A stretch of 64,000 nucleotides of DNA, from the NCBI GenBank assembly GCA_963682055.1, contig OY821743.1, forward strand, positions 27,080,702-27,144,701. Direction: 5' to 3'. Below are positions 24,293 through 36,457 of the stretch, piece after piece. The position numbers and the translations under genes are program-made. The DNA comes from Primula veris (taxonomy: Eukaryota > Streptophyta > Magnoliopsida > Ericales > Primulaceae). The notes below the pieces were generated by a model. The model was not told where the DNA came from. It did no database searches and saw only the letters and a list, made by a program, of their open reading frames with translations. Numbering within the stretch: the first letter of the stretch is position 1; the number at the start of each line of letters is the position of its first letter.

Positions 24293-26026
24293 TCTTAAAC
24301 AGTGTAATCTATATAAATATGGGAAAAAAACTGTTTAGTACCTAATATTGTTGGTACCATTTTAGCATCTAAAATATTATTGTTATCTCTACTGTTAACT
24401 GAAATAGTTAGCTAACAATGCATTTTTTTATCTCCATTAGTTGTTAAACTATGTGTTATCATGTTAAAAAAATTGTTAAATTTAACAATATTTTTAATGT
24501 TTGTAACTGCTGACATGACAAACGTAGCCCACAATTAACATTATTATATCATATAAATTCTCTCGATAAGAATAGTAACCAATAAAATAAAAAATAAACT
24601 GTTAATTAAAAATTGATAACATTGTTAAAGTGAAACTAATGTGCTTATTAAATTTAAGATGCATATGTGTCATTTAACATCTTTTTAAACGATGATGTGT
24701 CATTATTTAACATTAAAAAGTTAACAAAATTATTATATACGCTTTAAACAACTTTTTTTTTCACATAAATATATAGGGAGAGATATTTTTTAAAATGAAT
24801 ATAGTGAGAGATTACACTCGCACACACTGATCAGTTTTTGTCTTGTCACTTGTGGTTACAGTTATGGCAAGTAAGAGCATCCGTAGTTTTTTTTTTTTTT
24901 TTAGTTATAATATGACAGGTAAACAATAAGACATTTTAATTACATCTTAGAGCATCTATATTAGTTGTGTTAATTTTTGATTAGTTAAGATGTCGCATAA
25001 GCAATAAAGTTACGTTTAACTTACACATTAACGTGTTAGTTTTAAGTTGCTTTTATATGCTACATTGACTTTTTATATATTTTTGGTTATTTATTGTTTT
25101 TTTTATCAATTTATAAGCGTGTAATAATAATAAATAACAAAAAAATATAAAAAGTTAAATTTTACAGATTTTTTTGAACAAACATTTTACAAATAAAATA
25201 AAACGCTGATTTAATAAAAACAATCAATTTTTTTTACAAATACATATGAAAAAAACGATAACATGAACAAAGGTATATCCGACACAGCGATATTAAAGCT
25301 CTCCATATGAAAGCTTTAAAGCATACTATAAAATAATAATTTATAACAGAAGTAGCGGTGAACTAAATACACTCGCAGTCTCGCACATACTGGTCACCTT
25401 TCCTCTCGTGGCTAAGCATGTCAATGATTAAATCTAGCCTGAGTTACACCAACATTATATATTGGACAGTCCAAAAAAAAAAAAGTTAAAATGTCGTGTT
25501 ATATACTTGTCTATGTCCGACACCTGCCCGATTTTCCCTTTTTCTTGTGCCGGACGCTTCTTTCCTGTGTTGTTGACATATTGACCGACCTCTGACCATG
25601 CGTACACTTGTAAGGACACGGCTTGAACACATCCGAAAACGTTTTGGACACTTTAAGAACACGAGAAACACAAATTGTAATAAAAAAAAAAGTTCTTAAA
25701 AACTTTCAAATTTTACAAAAAAATGTATGTAAAAAATGTAATTACTAGTAAGATTTGTTGGTTGTAATTAATATATTTATAATTTGCCTTGTTTTTATAA
25801 ATTAAATATATAAACCTATATAAATAATATATTTATAAGTAATATTTTAAATGACGTTCTAAATTTTAAAAGATTGCCGTTTTGCCGTGTCGTGACGTAT
25901 CGGGCGAACGCATGTGTGTCTGTGCTACATAAATTGCTCTAGAGCATGTTTTATTGATTGGATGGTGTTCATTTTGGTGTATAAAAATAGGAACTATTCG
26001 GAGTTTGATTAGTTAAGTTAATGGGA
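24293..26026. other. Repeat-rich intergenic DNA
   Basis: Very AT-rich with homopolymer runs. Around 24880-24960 there are AGAGCATCCGTAG and AGAGCATCTATATTAG phrases of the kind found at MITE ends. The part at 25480-25930 (GTCCGACAC, CACGAGAAACACAAA, GTGACGTATCGGGCG) is related in inverted orientation to 33515-34010. No gene is supported. Confidence 0.5.
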
Positions 26027-26624
26027 TTAGGGGTGGGATCGGAACGAAACCCGACCCGAAATCTATTAACCTGAATCCCGACCCAATAAGAATCAGGAAT
26101 CATTTTTTAATCCCGACCCGAACCCGAAAACTTGGATACCGACGGGTCAGAATAGTATAATCCCGATAACATTGTATTAGTACAATTTGTAAGTATTTGT
26201 CCTAGAAGAATTTAACTAGACAAAATACTATAGTAATGAATCCACTTAAGTTAACTTACACATTTATCCTATAGTATCAATTTCACATTTATGATCCAAG
26301 TGTAGAATTGATACTACAGCACAATGCACGTAACAATTTGTATAGAAGGGTAAGTAAAACAGTTTGTATAAGAGGGAATCAAATTTTAGATTAGTAGTAC
26401 TTTACACTTAATATGATAACAAGTTTAGAAACATATATAATTAATTTATATAACTAATTATTAACATAAAATTTTATTTTATAATATTTCGGGTACCCGA
26501 TGGGTATCCAACACTAAATGAAATGAAACCCGTTCCCGAAAGTAATTGGATCGGGAGAATACCCGACGGTGTCGGGACGGATGGCCGGATCGTGTCGGGT
26601 ATGGGGAGTTTTACCCAGCCCTAA
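26027..26624. repeat. Putative TIR element rich in CCCGACCCG motifs
   Basis: The ends TTAGGGGTGGG and CCCAGCCCTAA are near-inverted copies. Inside, CCCGACCC and CGGGTACCCGA-type phrases are frequent at both ends. A 15-bp direct repeat, ATTGGATGGTGTTCA, occurs at 25957 and directly after the element at 26625. No protein is encoded. Confidence 0.55.
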
Positions 26625-27312
26625 ATTGGATGGTGTTCAGAGACGACCTTTGTGTTGATTTTTAACTCAATAATATTATTATCTTGCTTAAAATTATTGA
26701 CCCGTTTACTTGAGATCGTTGATTTTCCCGTACTTTCCGGTTGTATCATCTTCATCATCACTTTCCACATTGGGCTGATTGTTTTTCTTTCTAGGTTTGC
26801 ATTTTGAAGGTTACGAATATTGAGGAGAATAACTTGAGAAGAAAATCGAGTGTTATCAGACACATTGCAATGAAACCATCTAACCCATGCCATAGTTACG
26901 CCAAACTCGTTTCTCCTCTGGAAAAATTCATGTTTTTCGCTTCCTAGTTCTCATTTCTCGCTTCTCATTATTTTGCCTGTAAAACTTAGGGGGGGTTTTC
27001 AGGTTTCAAGTTTCCGTTTCCTGTTTCACTTGCCGATTCTGCTTTATTTCCTTGCAACTAGTACCATGCCATCATCAGGATTTATTGTGTAAATTCATTC
27101 AGAAGCAATGTTATACAAAAAATAGGAGAAACATGTTTAATTTTTTAGATGATTAAATTGAGTTATTGCGTCAAGAAAAACTAATATATAAAATATTTAA
27201 TACATTTAACACAATGAGCCTGCAAATAAAGCATACAGTACCTTTCTCCAACAAGTTGTAACATTATATTCCTCAAAAGGCTGTGAATAAAAACCAAGTA
27301 CACTTATTTCCC

Positions 27313-30300
27313 TTAAACATACATATATTCCCCCTCACGGACAGCGTTTGCAGCACCTTTCCTTTCTTCTTCAGCTTCCTTCTCCCTCTCCTTCCAGCTT
27401 TCGTACTTATGATCATCGGTCTGCAGTTCGTGACGACAGATCGGACATGAGTTATGCTCATCCTGCCAACAGAAGAAGTATAAAATGATACAGTTTTCAT
27501 AATCACCTGGAAGGCCAATAAAATTGTTTTCCCGTAAAAGTTTTTCACATAGGATGTGCATCAAAAACACAATGAATGACTAAACAGAGGCTTCGAGAAA
27601 ATTAATTGATGTTATCTAACTCCAGAGAAGGTGTAAATAGAGTTTAGCTAAATTACCAGCCATGGTTTAAGACATGGTGGATGGAATTTGTGTTTGCAAG
27701 GCAATTCCTGCATCTTGTCATCTACAATTAAGTTCTCTTTGCAAATACAACAGTCTGCTTCTGGTCCAAGTTTGGCCAAAAGTTCTTCTGTAATGGTGAT
27801 GACAGGAAGTTTCGCTACAACTTCTTTACTGGCAGGAGGCACTCTTGGAGTTGCGGTATTATTGTCATCTAGAAACTAAAACCAAATGGAAAAGGAAATT
27901 ATATCAATATCAAGTACAACTCGCTCAAAACAAACACAAACTTGAGCCGAACAATACTTGTCTAAATACTTACAAACTACCTACATAAATCTACAAGAAT
28001 TTTAGCGACATCCTACCATTCATCCTTCCTATAAAAGTGACCCAATCATGCCTATTTTGTCTGTCCCAAAATTATGGTCCAATCTGCCATTCAAAATTTT
28101 CAACTCAAATTTTACCCTTAATTAATGTCACCATTTTTTGCAAATCATAACTATACTTAATTATTTCTTTAACTAACTCTAATTAACAATTCTTAATCCT
28201 TGTAAAAATCGAAGTGGATCGACTTTCAGAGGGAGCATGAATATTCTTTTCATATGTCGAATTTTAACCTAGCTGCTTCTTCCTTTCCTGACCAAGTTAT
28301 TCTCTAAACCTTCATTTTCCAAATGTATCATAAAAGTTTGCATTTATCATGATTATCAAAGTTAAAGAGGATTTATAAGATGTACCATTGGCACAGCGGT
28401 ATTAAAGCTCTCCATAAGCTGTTGCATCAAAGCGGTGGTACTTTCAGACATGTCATCACCAATTTGTCTTTCAGAAGATTCTGCCTCAGCAAGAGTAGAC
28501 AAAGTTGTCAAGAGGTTTGCTTGTGTCATCCATGCAGGCTGTGGAGGCTCAGGATCAACCGTTAGATGCCCTTCGAAAAGATACCCTGAATAAAATCAAA
28601 AGATATTACTTATTTTTGTCACTGCCAACATATGAAAGCTTTAAAACACACTATAGGATGATATTTTACATAACAGAACTTTGATACAGAGTCACAGACA
28701 TGATGGGTAATCTCATTCTTTATGTGCAAGGGATTTCACCACCGAATTTTATTTCACCTACTATACCGCGTATTAATTTTCACACAACTTCTGAGCACCC
28801 AAAACCAGTGCAAGCATCTCTCACCAAATACAATGTTTAAAATCATCTATGTAATACAAAAAGGAAAATAAAAACACAGACCTCTATTGGAATGTTTAAA
28901 ATCATCTATGTAATACAAAAAGGAAAATAAAAACACAGACCTCTATTGGAGCTACTTCGTGCAGACTCTGGAATTTCGGACTGGTTTTCCACTTCTTTCA
29001 GATGTTCACGTGCCTGAGAAATGCATTTTTTCAAATGTAACTTTTCTGAGGGATCTGTTGTCAAGCTTTCAGTCTCTATAAAAAGCCGCAGCCCAGCAGC
29101 CCAGAACCCTGGTGCAGTGTATCTCGTCTTCAAAACAGTTGCCACCCGGGAAACAACAGTGAAGAACTGAAGATGCAAAGATAATAATTAGGAAATCAAT
29201 ATCTAAAATATCTACACAGATGTAAAAGTAAAGCTAGTAAGTTAGAAAATATTTAACAAATTGAAAAGGTAAACCAATGCACATGATATACGTTTGTTAA
29301 AGTATCATATGGGTAAATAGTGAAGTTAGGGATAATATTTAATTTAAATGGGGAATATCTATATTATTAATGTATGTCCACATTGTACACTAATCATCAA
29401 CTGTTTCATGTCTCAATAACTGCCATTTGTGGAAGAAAAAAATACTAGGCGTTGATTGCTGACAAACAACTTCCACCAATAACCACTCAACAAATTAAAA
29501 AACAATAATAGACAAAAACATTAGCCTATTAGTGACAAAGTTGTGGCCTTAGTCACATTGAAGTTCACAAGGATGATTACCACAAATGAAAACTAGTTTT
29601 ACATATTCCATTAGATAACACAAGTGATTACCCGTGATAAAAGATGCTACAATGGCTAGGATATTTACTACAAACACTGGAGTTCTTCTTCGTCTTACTT
29701 TTATGCTAACTTATTCTTAGTCAAATAATAGGAGTCAAAAAAAGGTATAAGGTTGAATGTTAAAAGACTGATATGATTTTTTATTCAATCACATATTACA
29801 GTACCCTTATGACTTTTCTCATTGTCATACTATTATTTTGCTGTCTATCAAAATAAGATAACTGGAACTATAGTATGGATGTTTTTAATAATTTTGAAGT
29901 ACTTATTTGTGCAGAACCTCTTGTGGTGTAAATTTTTGTACCCTCTGAACTTTTCTTTTTAGCATAACTACGTTCTGCTTACGTTAAAAAGTTCAAAAAA
30001 TCAGCACAAAGACTTAGCCAGGTTTGGGTCAATGGACAGGATACTGCTTATATACGATAATACGAGGATCAGCTTCTTGTTTAAATGGATCATGAATTAA
30101 ACTAAGTAAACCTTAGAAATGCACCAGGACTTTGATGGGATGAGACCTGTTGCCGGTAATTAAAAACTTTTAGGTTGCTTTTGGATATTTGGATTTCCAA
30201 ATCAATAGGGATTTGTTATAGTGGAGATGAGTGTTTGCAATTTACAAACTTAATAATGTACCGTTTGAATGAAAGTGAAACTAAGTTTCTAAGATACTGA

Positions 30301-33226
30301 CATGTCCTAGTCGTATTTGAGATGACCAACGACGAACAGATATAAACCCAAAAAAGTAATGATTAGAAATTGATAATGTCCAAAACCAAACACATGGCCA
30401 ATGCGGGTGAGACTCATGGACTACCTTACAGACTACACACAGCAGATTAAAAAAAATTCTTACTTGAAATCCACATCCAAACGGGTCTTAGGATCATCAG
30501 TTTTAAGTTTTGAACTTTGGGAATTAATATCTCGCACCAACGCCTTATTTGTTCTAACTTCTAATACTAGAGAGAAAATTGAGACCGTAACGCAACCCCA
30601 CCTATATACTCATATTGTTTTATTACCCATAAGAACCAGATTCAAGCTCTAAAGGGCTCTGCTAACATGCCTTAAATGACACTTAAAATCCAGAATCTTT
30701 TCATATGTGATTCACAAAGGTGAAATTTGCTTGCAGTCTATTAAAAGAAAGTATTCATTTTCTGGCATTTTTTGGACACGCCCCAAACAGCTAATTCTTT
30801 AAGATTGCCAAAGGAAATACACAAATTTGACCAGCAAAGAGAAATAATCTGAGCTCAATAGGCTGCAGTCAAACAACAGAACTGTGTAAATATGGAAAAC
30901 AGGTACCCCTCCTCTTTATTATAGTTTCAAAAACAGAGATGTTTGATCCTTACGGTTTTGATTAATCGTGTTTTTCTTCTCAATATCTAATTGTCACAAC
31001 TTTGTTCTCACAGTTCAAAATAGCAGCTTCTTTTTTACCCCGCTTTGTTTTGGTGACCATTTGTTAATTGCGTCTGTTTTTTCTTACAAATATGCCCTCA
31101 ATATAAATAAAAACATAAAAAAGACAAAATTAAAAAAAAAAAACTATAGAGATGATGACAACCAGCCAGATCGTATTGGAGCAGTTTTTCGGTCCAAAAA
31201 AGTTGCACCGTAATGTTTGGCACCACCATAGATTTTTTTACTTCCAAGTGACTTCTAACATATTTCTAGTTATACGACATTTTCTACTTAATTTAACTTA
31301 TACATAGTTGTAACTATAATTCTATACAAACAAACTTGAAAAAAAAAACATCTTTTTTATTTTTTACGTTGTTCTGTGGGAAAAAGGCTAAAAAAGAAAG
31401 CATCAAACTCCTAGCTTTTCTGCTTTTCAGCCTTTCTAGACTTCTGTTTTGCTCAAACCAAACACACATACGCTTTTTAAAGCAAAAAGCTAAGAAAAAA
31501 TAGACAGTTGCCAAACAGGCCCTTAGAATAAAAGTATTGACAGAGATCTCAAAAAGAAATGCTAAACAGGTCAGGTAAACGCAGATTTAATAGACTTAAT
31601 AATTAAGGAAATTGAAACAAACATAGAAACATATCTTAAAAAAAAGCTAAAAACTAAGCATCAAATTCCTAGCTTTTCTGTTTTTGAGCCTTTCTAGACC
31701 ACAAAACTAGTTTATAAAAAGCTGACGAACCAAACAAACGTAACTTATGTTAAACAATAAGCGAAGGAAAAATAAACAGTGGGCAAACAATTCCCTAGCT
31801 AAAACAGATTTAATAGACTTAGTAAGTAGTAACCAGGGAAATCGAAACAAACAGAGAAATTTATAATAATTATATAAAAAAAAAGAGGTAAAACAGAAAC
31901 TGACCAATTTGCGAATAGAAGGTGAAGAAGAAGGGTAAAACTGAGTAAGAAGAGAATTGAATTGAATAACCGCTTCTTCGAATAACTGCTTCTCAATTCT
32001 CTCCCCCATTTTCTCTCTCTCTTTCTATATATATATATATATATGATTTGTATGTATGCGTCTCGCTACTCTCTTATATCTACTGCTTGTCGTATCTATG
32101 ACCCCTCTCTGGAATCTGCGTATTGCGGGAGCTTTAGCACCGGGTTGACCCTTTTATAGTTATACGTCATCTTCTACTTAATTTAACTTATATGTGAGTT
32201 TTAACTATACAAACGAATCTTATAAAAGCATCAAACTCCTAGCTTTTTTATGCTTTTGAGCTTCTCTAGATCGAAAACTAGCTTTTAAAAAGCTTAAAAG
32301 CTAGCAAACCAAACACCCATAGCTAAGCAAAAAAGCTAAAAAAATAAACAGTTGCCAAACATACCCTTAAGAGAAGTTCTGACAGAGATATCATAAAGAA
32401 ATGATAAACAGGTAGATTTAACAGACAAAATAATAGGGGGAAATATAAACAAACACAGAGTTATAAAATAAATAAATAAAAAGAGAAACTGACCAATTTG
32501 CGAATAGAAGGTGAAGAAGAAGGGTAAAACTGAGTAAGAAGAGAATTGAATTGAATAACCGCTTCTTCGAATAACTGCTTCTCAATTCTCTCCCCCATTT
32601 TCTCTCTCTCTTTCTATATATATATATATATATGATTTGTATGTATGCGTCTCGCTACTCTCTTATATCTACTGCTTGTCGTATCTATGACCCCTCTCTG
32701 GAATCTGCGTATTGCGGGAGCTTTAGCACCGGGTTGACCCTTTTATAGTTATACGTCATCTTCTACTTAATTTAACTTATATGTGAGCTTTAACTATACA
32801 AACGAATCTTATAAAAGCATCAAACTCCTAGCTTTTTTATGCTTTTGAGCTTCTCTAGATCGAAAACTAGCTTTTAAAAAGCTTAAAAGCTAGCAAACCA
32901 AACACCCATAGCTAAGCAAAAAAGCTAAAAAAATAAACAGTTGCCAAACATACCCTTAAGAGAAGTTCTGACAGAGATATCATAAAGAAATGATAAACAG
33001 GTAGATTTAACAGACAAAATAATAGGGGGAAATATAAACAAACACAGAGTTATAAAATAAATAAATAAAAAGAGAAACTGACCAATTTGCGAATAGAAGG
33101 TGAAGAAGAAGGGTAAAACTGAGTGAGGAGAGAATTGAATTGAATAACCGCTTCTTCGAATAATTGCTTCTTTCCCACATCCTTTTGTAATTTTTCCAGT
33201 TTCTCTCTCAATTCTTTCTCCCCCAT
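27313..33226 (-). CDS. AIP2: AIP2-like RING-H2 E3 ubiquitin ligase
   Basis: Five exons: 33226-33083 (or a duplicate first exon, see the tandem repeat entry), 29166-28941, 28585-28386, 27875-27657, 27462-27313. With the distal first exon the protein has 312 residues, against about 310 for Arabidopsis AIP2. AIP2 ubiquitinates the transcription factor ABI3 and so damps abscisic acid responses. That role is inferred here by homology. Visible landmarks: GKKQLFEEAV near 18-27, SRVATVLKTRYTAPGFW near 54-70, GYLFEGHLTV near 124-133, and a C-terminal RING-H2 with C232-x2-C235, C250-x-H252-x2-H255-x2-C258, C269-x2-C272, then a Glu/Lys/Arg-rich tail ending GEYMYV. The intron between exons 4 and 5 splits the RING. 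All eight metal ligands are present, so the gene looks functional. Confidence 0.93.
28832..28949 (-). repeat. Perfect 59-bp tandem duplication across the exon 2 donor of the AIP2-like gene
   Basis: 28832-28890 and 28891-28949 are identical as read. The copy nearer exon 2 holds the last nine exon bases and the GTCTGTG donor. The other copy puts a second identical donor 59 bases into the intron. Confidence 0.92.
30165..30495. repeat. Putative MITE in AIP2-like intron 1
   Basis: The left end TTGCTTTTGGATATTTGGATTTCC and the right end GAAATCCACATCCAAACGGGTC are imperfect inverted repeats of the TTTGGAT...ATCCAAA type common in plant MITEs. No clear target duplication. Confidence 0.5.
31210..31525. 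repeat. MITE-like AAAAGCTAAAAA repeat in AIP2-like intron 1
   Basis: It runs from GTTTGGCACCACCATAG to TTGCCAAACAGGCCCTTA and belongs to the same family as the repeat at 22330-22690. A further degraded copy follows at about 31630-31790. Confidence 0.5.
31901..33226 (-). repeat. Tandem duplication of the first exon of the AIP2-like gene (589-bp units)
   Basis: The exon 1 sequence with its GTCAGT donor occurs three times, at exact 589-bp intervals: donor-side exon ends at 31905, 32494 and 33083. Start codons are at 32009, 32598 and 33226. Units 31901-32489 and 32490-33078 differ by one visible substitution (32199 versus 32788). The distal copy encodes 48 residues beginning MGEKELREKL and includes the conserved GKKQ. 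The two proximal copies lack 39 internal nucleotides and encode 35 residues beginning MGERIEKQLFEEAV. Every copy has its own TA-repeat TATA-like stretch and CT/GA tract close upstream of the ATG. Confidence 0.93.
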
Positions 33227-33239
33227 TCTCTCTCTCTCT

Positions 33240-34727
33240 CTCTCTTTATATATATATATGATTCCTATGTATATATCGCTTTACTCTTTTTTATAGAATT
33301 GATATGTATGTATGTATGTATGTATAAAATCTCTGTTTTTGTTGTTTGCTCAAACGATTTCTTGCGGGAAACGAAATCACGAAAGATAGAGAGAGAGAGA
33401 GATATACTTTTACCTTTTTAAAAAAAATTGACCTGTGTTTTTTTATACTCTTAAATAGCTTTTTTTTTTTTTTTTTATTTATAATATTTAGTCTTATTTT
33501 TTCAAAAATGCTGAACCAGGAAAACCGATACGTTTCCCATGTAACACGGACGTCACGGTCGATGTTGAAATGTCAAAATTTTAAACTATGGTACGACACC
33601 GTTATGACTTACGGTGTATGAGTTATAACATAGAAAAATAGTACTAATTCATAGATTTATTGTTTATATAGATTTATACATATTTATTTTACGAAACGAA
33701 GGAAATGTGTAATTATATTAATTACAACCGACAAATCTTTGGTTATTAGAACTATTTATTATATTATTTGTCGGATTTTGAGATAAAATTTGAAAGTTAA
33801 AAGGATTTGTTTCTAGTATATTTTGTGTTTCTCGTGTACATAAAGTGTTCACGGCGTGTCAGAAAGTGTATAAGATGTGTCTGTGAAAGTATCTGCATGG
33901 TCAACTTGTTAGTATAATTCAACGACACGGTATTTAAAGTAGTTGGTGACTGATATGGTCCTATGGATGTCAGGCTAGGGTCGGACACATGAAATGATGT
34001 TGTTTGAGGCCGAGATTATTTAAGCACCTTAGCATTTTTGCAATCAAATTATGCCGTGGACAAATGTCATACAGATAGACGTCTCCCCAAACCTCGGGAA
34101 GATGGAAAAGGCTTCTGGAGGCTCGTTAGAGTTGCAAGAGTTTCTTCCAAGACTCAATGGTGTTACTGGAGGTTTACGAGGCTTCGAGAGCCGAGGAGAA
34201 GGTTTGCGACGGGTTGGCTAGCTTGAAGTCTTTGTCACTTACTTCCTAATATATCTCATAGCTCATCCTTCATGGGAACTTCTTCCTCGATGAAGCCACC
34301 ATCGGGTCCGTTTCTCCACGATGCTCTATGTGTCTCTCGAACCGGTTGCATCCTTGATCTCCGGCACAGTTTTCGCCTCCTTTATATTCACTTTCCTTCC
34401 GTACAAGCAGGGCAACTCGGTAGACCAACATATATAATTTTCAAAATATTTATAAATAATTCAATAAATATAAATATACATATATTGTTGTGGTGGAGTG
34501 ATTTATGATATCACATAGTGGTTTAAAATTTTTAATATCTAAAGATCAAGGGTTAAAATCCCCTTCCCCTCATATATTATTTTTTTTATATTAAAAGCAC
34601 AACTTGGGGCAAGCAGTTTTTTTAGCCTCGGACAACCCACACTGGTGGGCCGGCACTGCGTACAAGTTTTCCTTTTTGCCGGCTCTCACGGTCGTTTTAA
34701 ATGCCTCTTTCGAAAATACTTGTTCGT
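33240..34727. other. Upstream region of the AIP2-like gene and decayed repeats
   Basis: 33240-33420 holds GA/CT and TA microsatellites and is the likely promoter of the distal first exon. 33515-34010 (CCGATACGT, GTTTCTCGTGTACAT, GTGTCGGACAC-type phrases) is an inverted relative of 25480-25930. 34030-34720 has higher GC and short open frames, which suggests a decayed transposon, but I recognise no domain. Confidence 0.45.
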
Positions 34728-34730
34728 TCT

Positions 34731-35413
34731 TTGATCGAGTACTTGATATCTAAGTTGCCAGGGTTGTCCTTTGTTCTATTAATTTGTTCTGCTGCCGAGG
34801 GTGTCCATTTTTATTTTCGGGATGGGTCTTTTTAAAAAAAGTAGGAACTTTAAGTTTATAGCAGAATTCGAAAAGTTTGAAAAAAACAAGTTCATCGATA
34901 CTTATCATTTACATGGCCTCGACTTAAGGCTGTGTGAGAGATGAGGATATGTTGGGTTACATTGGTGACTCAATTAGCGTTGTTATACCTATCTCGGGGG
35001 TTTAAAATTCCCGATGAACGATGTCATCGCTATTTTTTTTTGCGTTTATCAAATATGCAATGCCCGGCGCAAGGCATGTATGATAAATGCAAAAAAAATC
35101 AGCGATGACATCGTTCATCCGAAATTTTAATCCCCGTGTGTAAGCACAGATAGATATAACAGTGCTATTTGGGTCATCAATGCAACCCAACACTTCCTCA
35201 TCCGTCTCACACAGCCTCAAGTCGAGACCGTGTAAATGATAAGTATTGATAAACTCGTATTTTCCAAACTTTTCGAAGTTCGCTATAAGCTTAGAGTTCC
35301 TTTTTTTTGTTGAAGAAGACCGATCGCCAAGACAAAATTCGACGCACGCGGCGATGGAAATATTAATAAAACAAAAGACAGCTCCGGCATAGATACCAAG
35401 TACTCGATCAAAG
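34731..35413. repeat. Large near-loopless inverted repeat (about 330-bp arms)
   Basis: The left arm 34731-35060 and the reverse complement of the right arm 35070-35413 align at roughly three quarters of positions, from TTTGATCGAGTACTTG at the outer ends to GCGTTTATCA/GCATTTATCA at the centre near 35066. The centre AATGCCCGGCGCAAGGC is itself partly self-complementary, so there is almost no loop. The transcript would form a long hairpin. Confidence 0.85.
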
Positions 35414-35424
35414 GACGTAAACAA
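35002..35424 (-). pseudogene. Unrecognised coding-like remnant in the right arm of the palindrome
   Basis: An open frame of 140 codons reads well up to about residue 108 (GLKFRMNDVIADFF). It then runs through the palindrome centre into the inverted arm, so its C-terminus is artificial. The same protein sequence in the left arm is broken by stops and frameshifts. The wording resembles gag-like regions of some plant elements, but I do not recognise it firmly. Confidence 0.35.
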
Positions 35425-35429
35425 TGAAC

Positions 35430-36457
35430 TAAAAAGCTCCCAGGAGAGTGAGCTGATAGATATTAAGTGACAGTTTTTTTTATGTTAAGTAACGAAGAGA
35501 AGGGTCAGGAGGTGGAAAGGTGCCGGGTCAGTCTTTATCTCCTAAGGATTAGAGAAGAAAAGAGGTACATAACCTTCGAGACCAAGCATTTTCTTTATAT
35601 AAAAAAACGAGTTCCGAAAGGTGTAATCATGAGAACTTGATGGAATCAATTCCTTGGATTAGTGAGGGGTTGACGTGACTCGAAATATAATCAAGGATGG
35701 AAACCCGAAAATTCCATAATTAATCACCGTTCTAATAAAAAGTGGAAGAAACTAAACTGTCTTACTCGGTCCCAAAAAATACAGTTACACAAGCATAAAG
35801 ATCGGACTAAGCAGGTATAAATTAAGACGACCCGTAGCGTGTCGAGCCAGATGCCTTTCCGGGAATTACCCGTCCTTTTTTTACTCTCTACCATTGGAAC
35901 TATTGAACCCGAAACTGATCCGAACCCAATCCAGACCCTACCGATGGTTCAGTCCATGTTTGGTAATAGTAGGCAAGTTCAAAAAATTCCAAATCCTTGT
36001 AATATAAACTTAGTTTGGGTTGGAACCAAGTTCTGTCAACCTTCTTGTTCCCACTTTCCGCTATTGAAATAAAAGACCCTCATATTTTTACCTTGTGACT
36101 AAGCAGGTGCACGGATAGCATGGTTTTCAAATACCACAAAGCATTACTAGCCCTTTAGAAGAAATACAAAATTTAACATTTTCGTTTTTATTCTAAAAGA
36201 GAAACATATTTCTCTAGAAATAGAAAATCTGAGACGAACACTGGAAAAGCAAGTAATAATAAAGTTTTTTATGGTAAGTGACGGACTAGTCTATTTAGCG
36301 GTCAGATAGACCAAAATAGGTACTTCCGCATCCAGCAATGCAGTGCAGAATTTTTTCGCATACATAATACTTTAATATTATTACATTGTAAAATCGAATA
36401 TTCCAGTATTAACTTGTGATCTTATGAAATAACAACACATGGAATTTTAGCAATACA
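35430..36457. other. Spacer and start of the duplicated 8-kb unit 1
   Basis: No gene is supported. From about 35900 the sequence matches 43890 onward, including a 55-codon + frame (35900-36072) that is similar in both copies (GNxRQxxKIPNPCNINLVWVGTKF). This is the 3' flank of the F-box/kelch gene. Confidence 0.5.

Noticed and set aside
30401..31213. Open frames inside the AIP2-like first intron
   Set aside because: Short, low-complexity or within MITE-like repeats, with no conserved domain.
34038..34508. Two short + frames in a higher-GC stretch
   Set aside because: No recognisable domain and no splice structure. More likely decayed transposon sequence than a gene.
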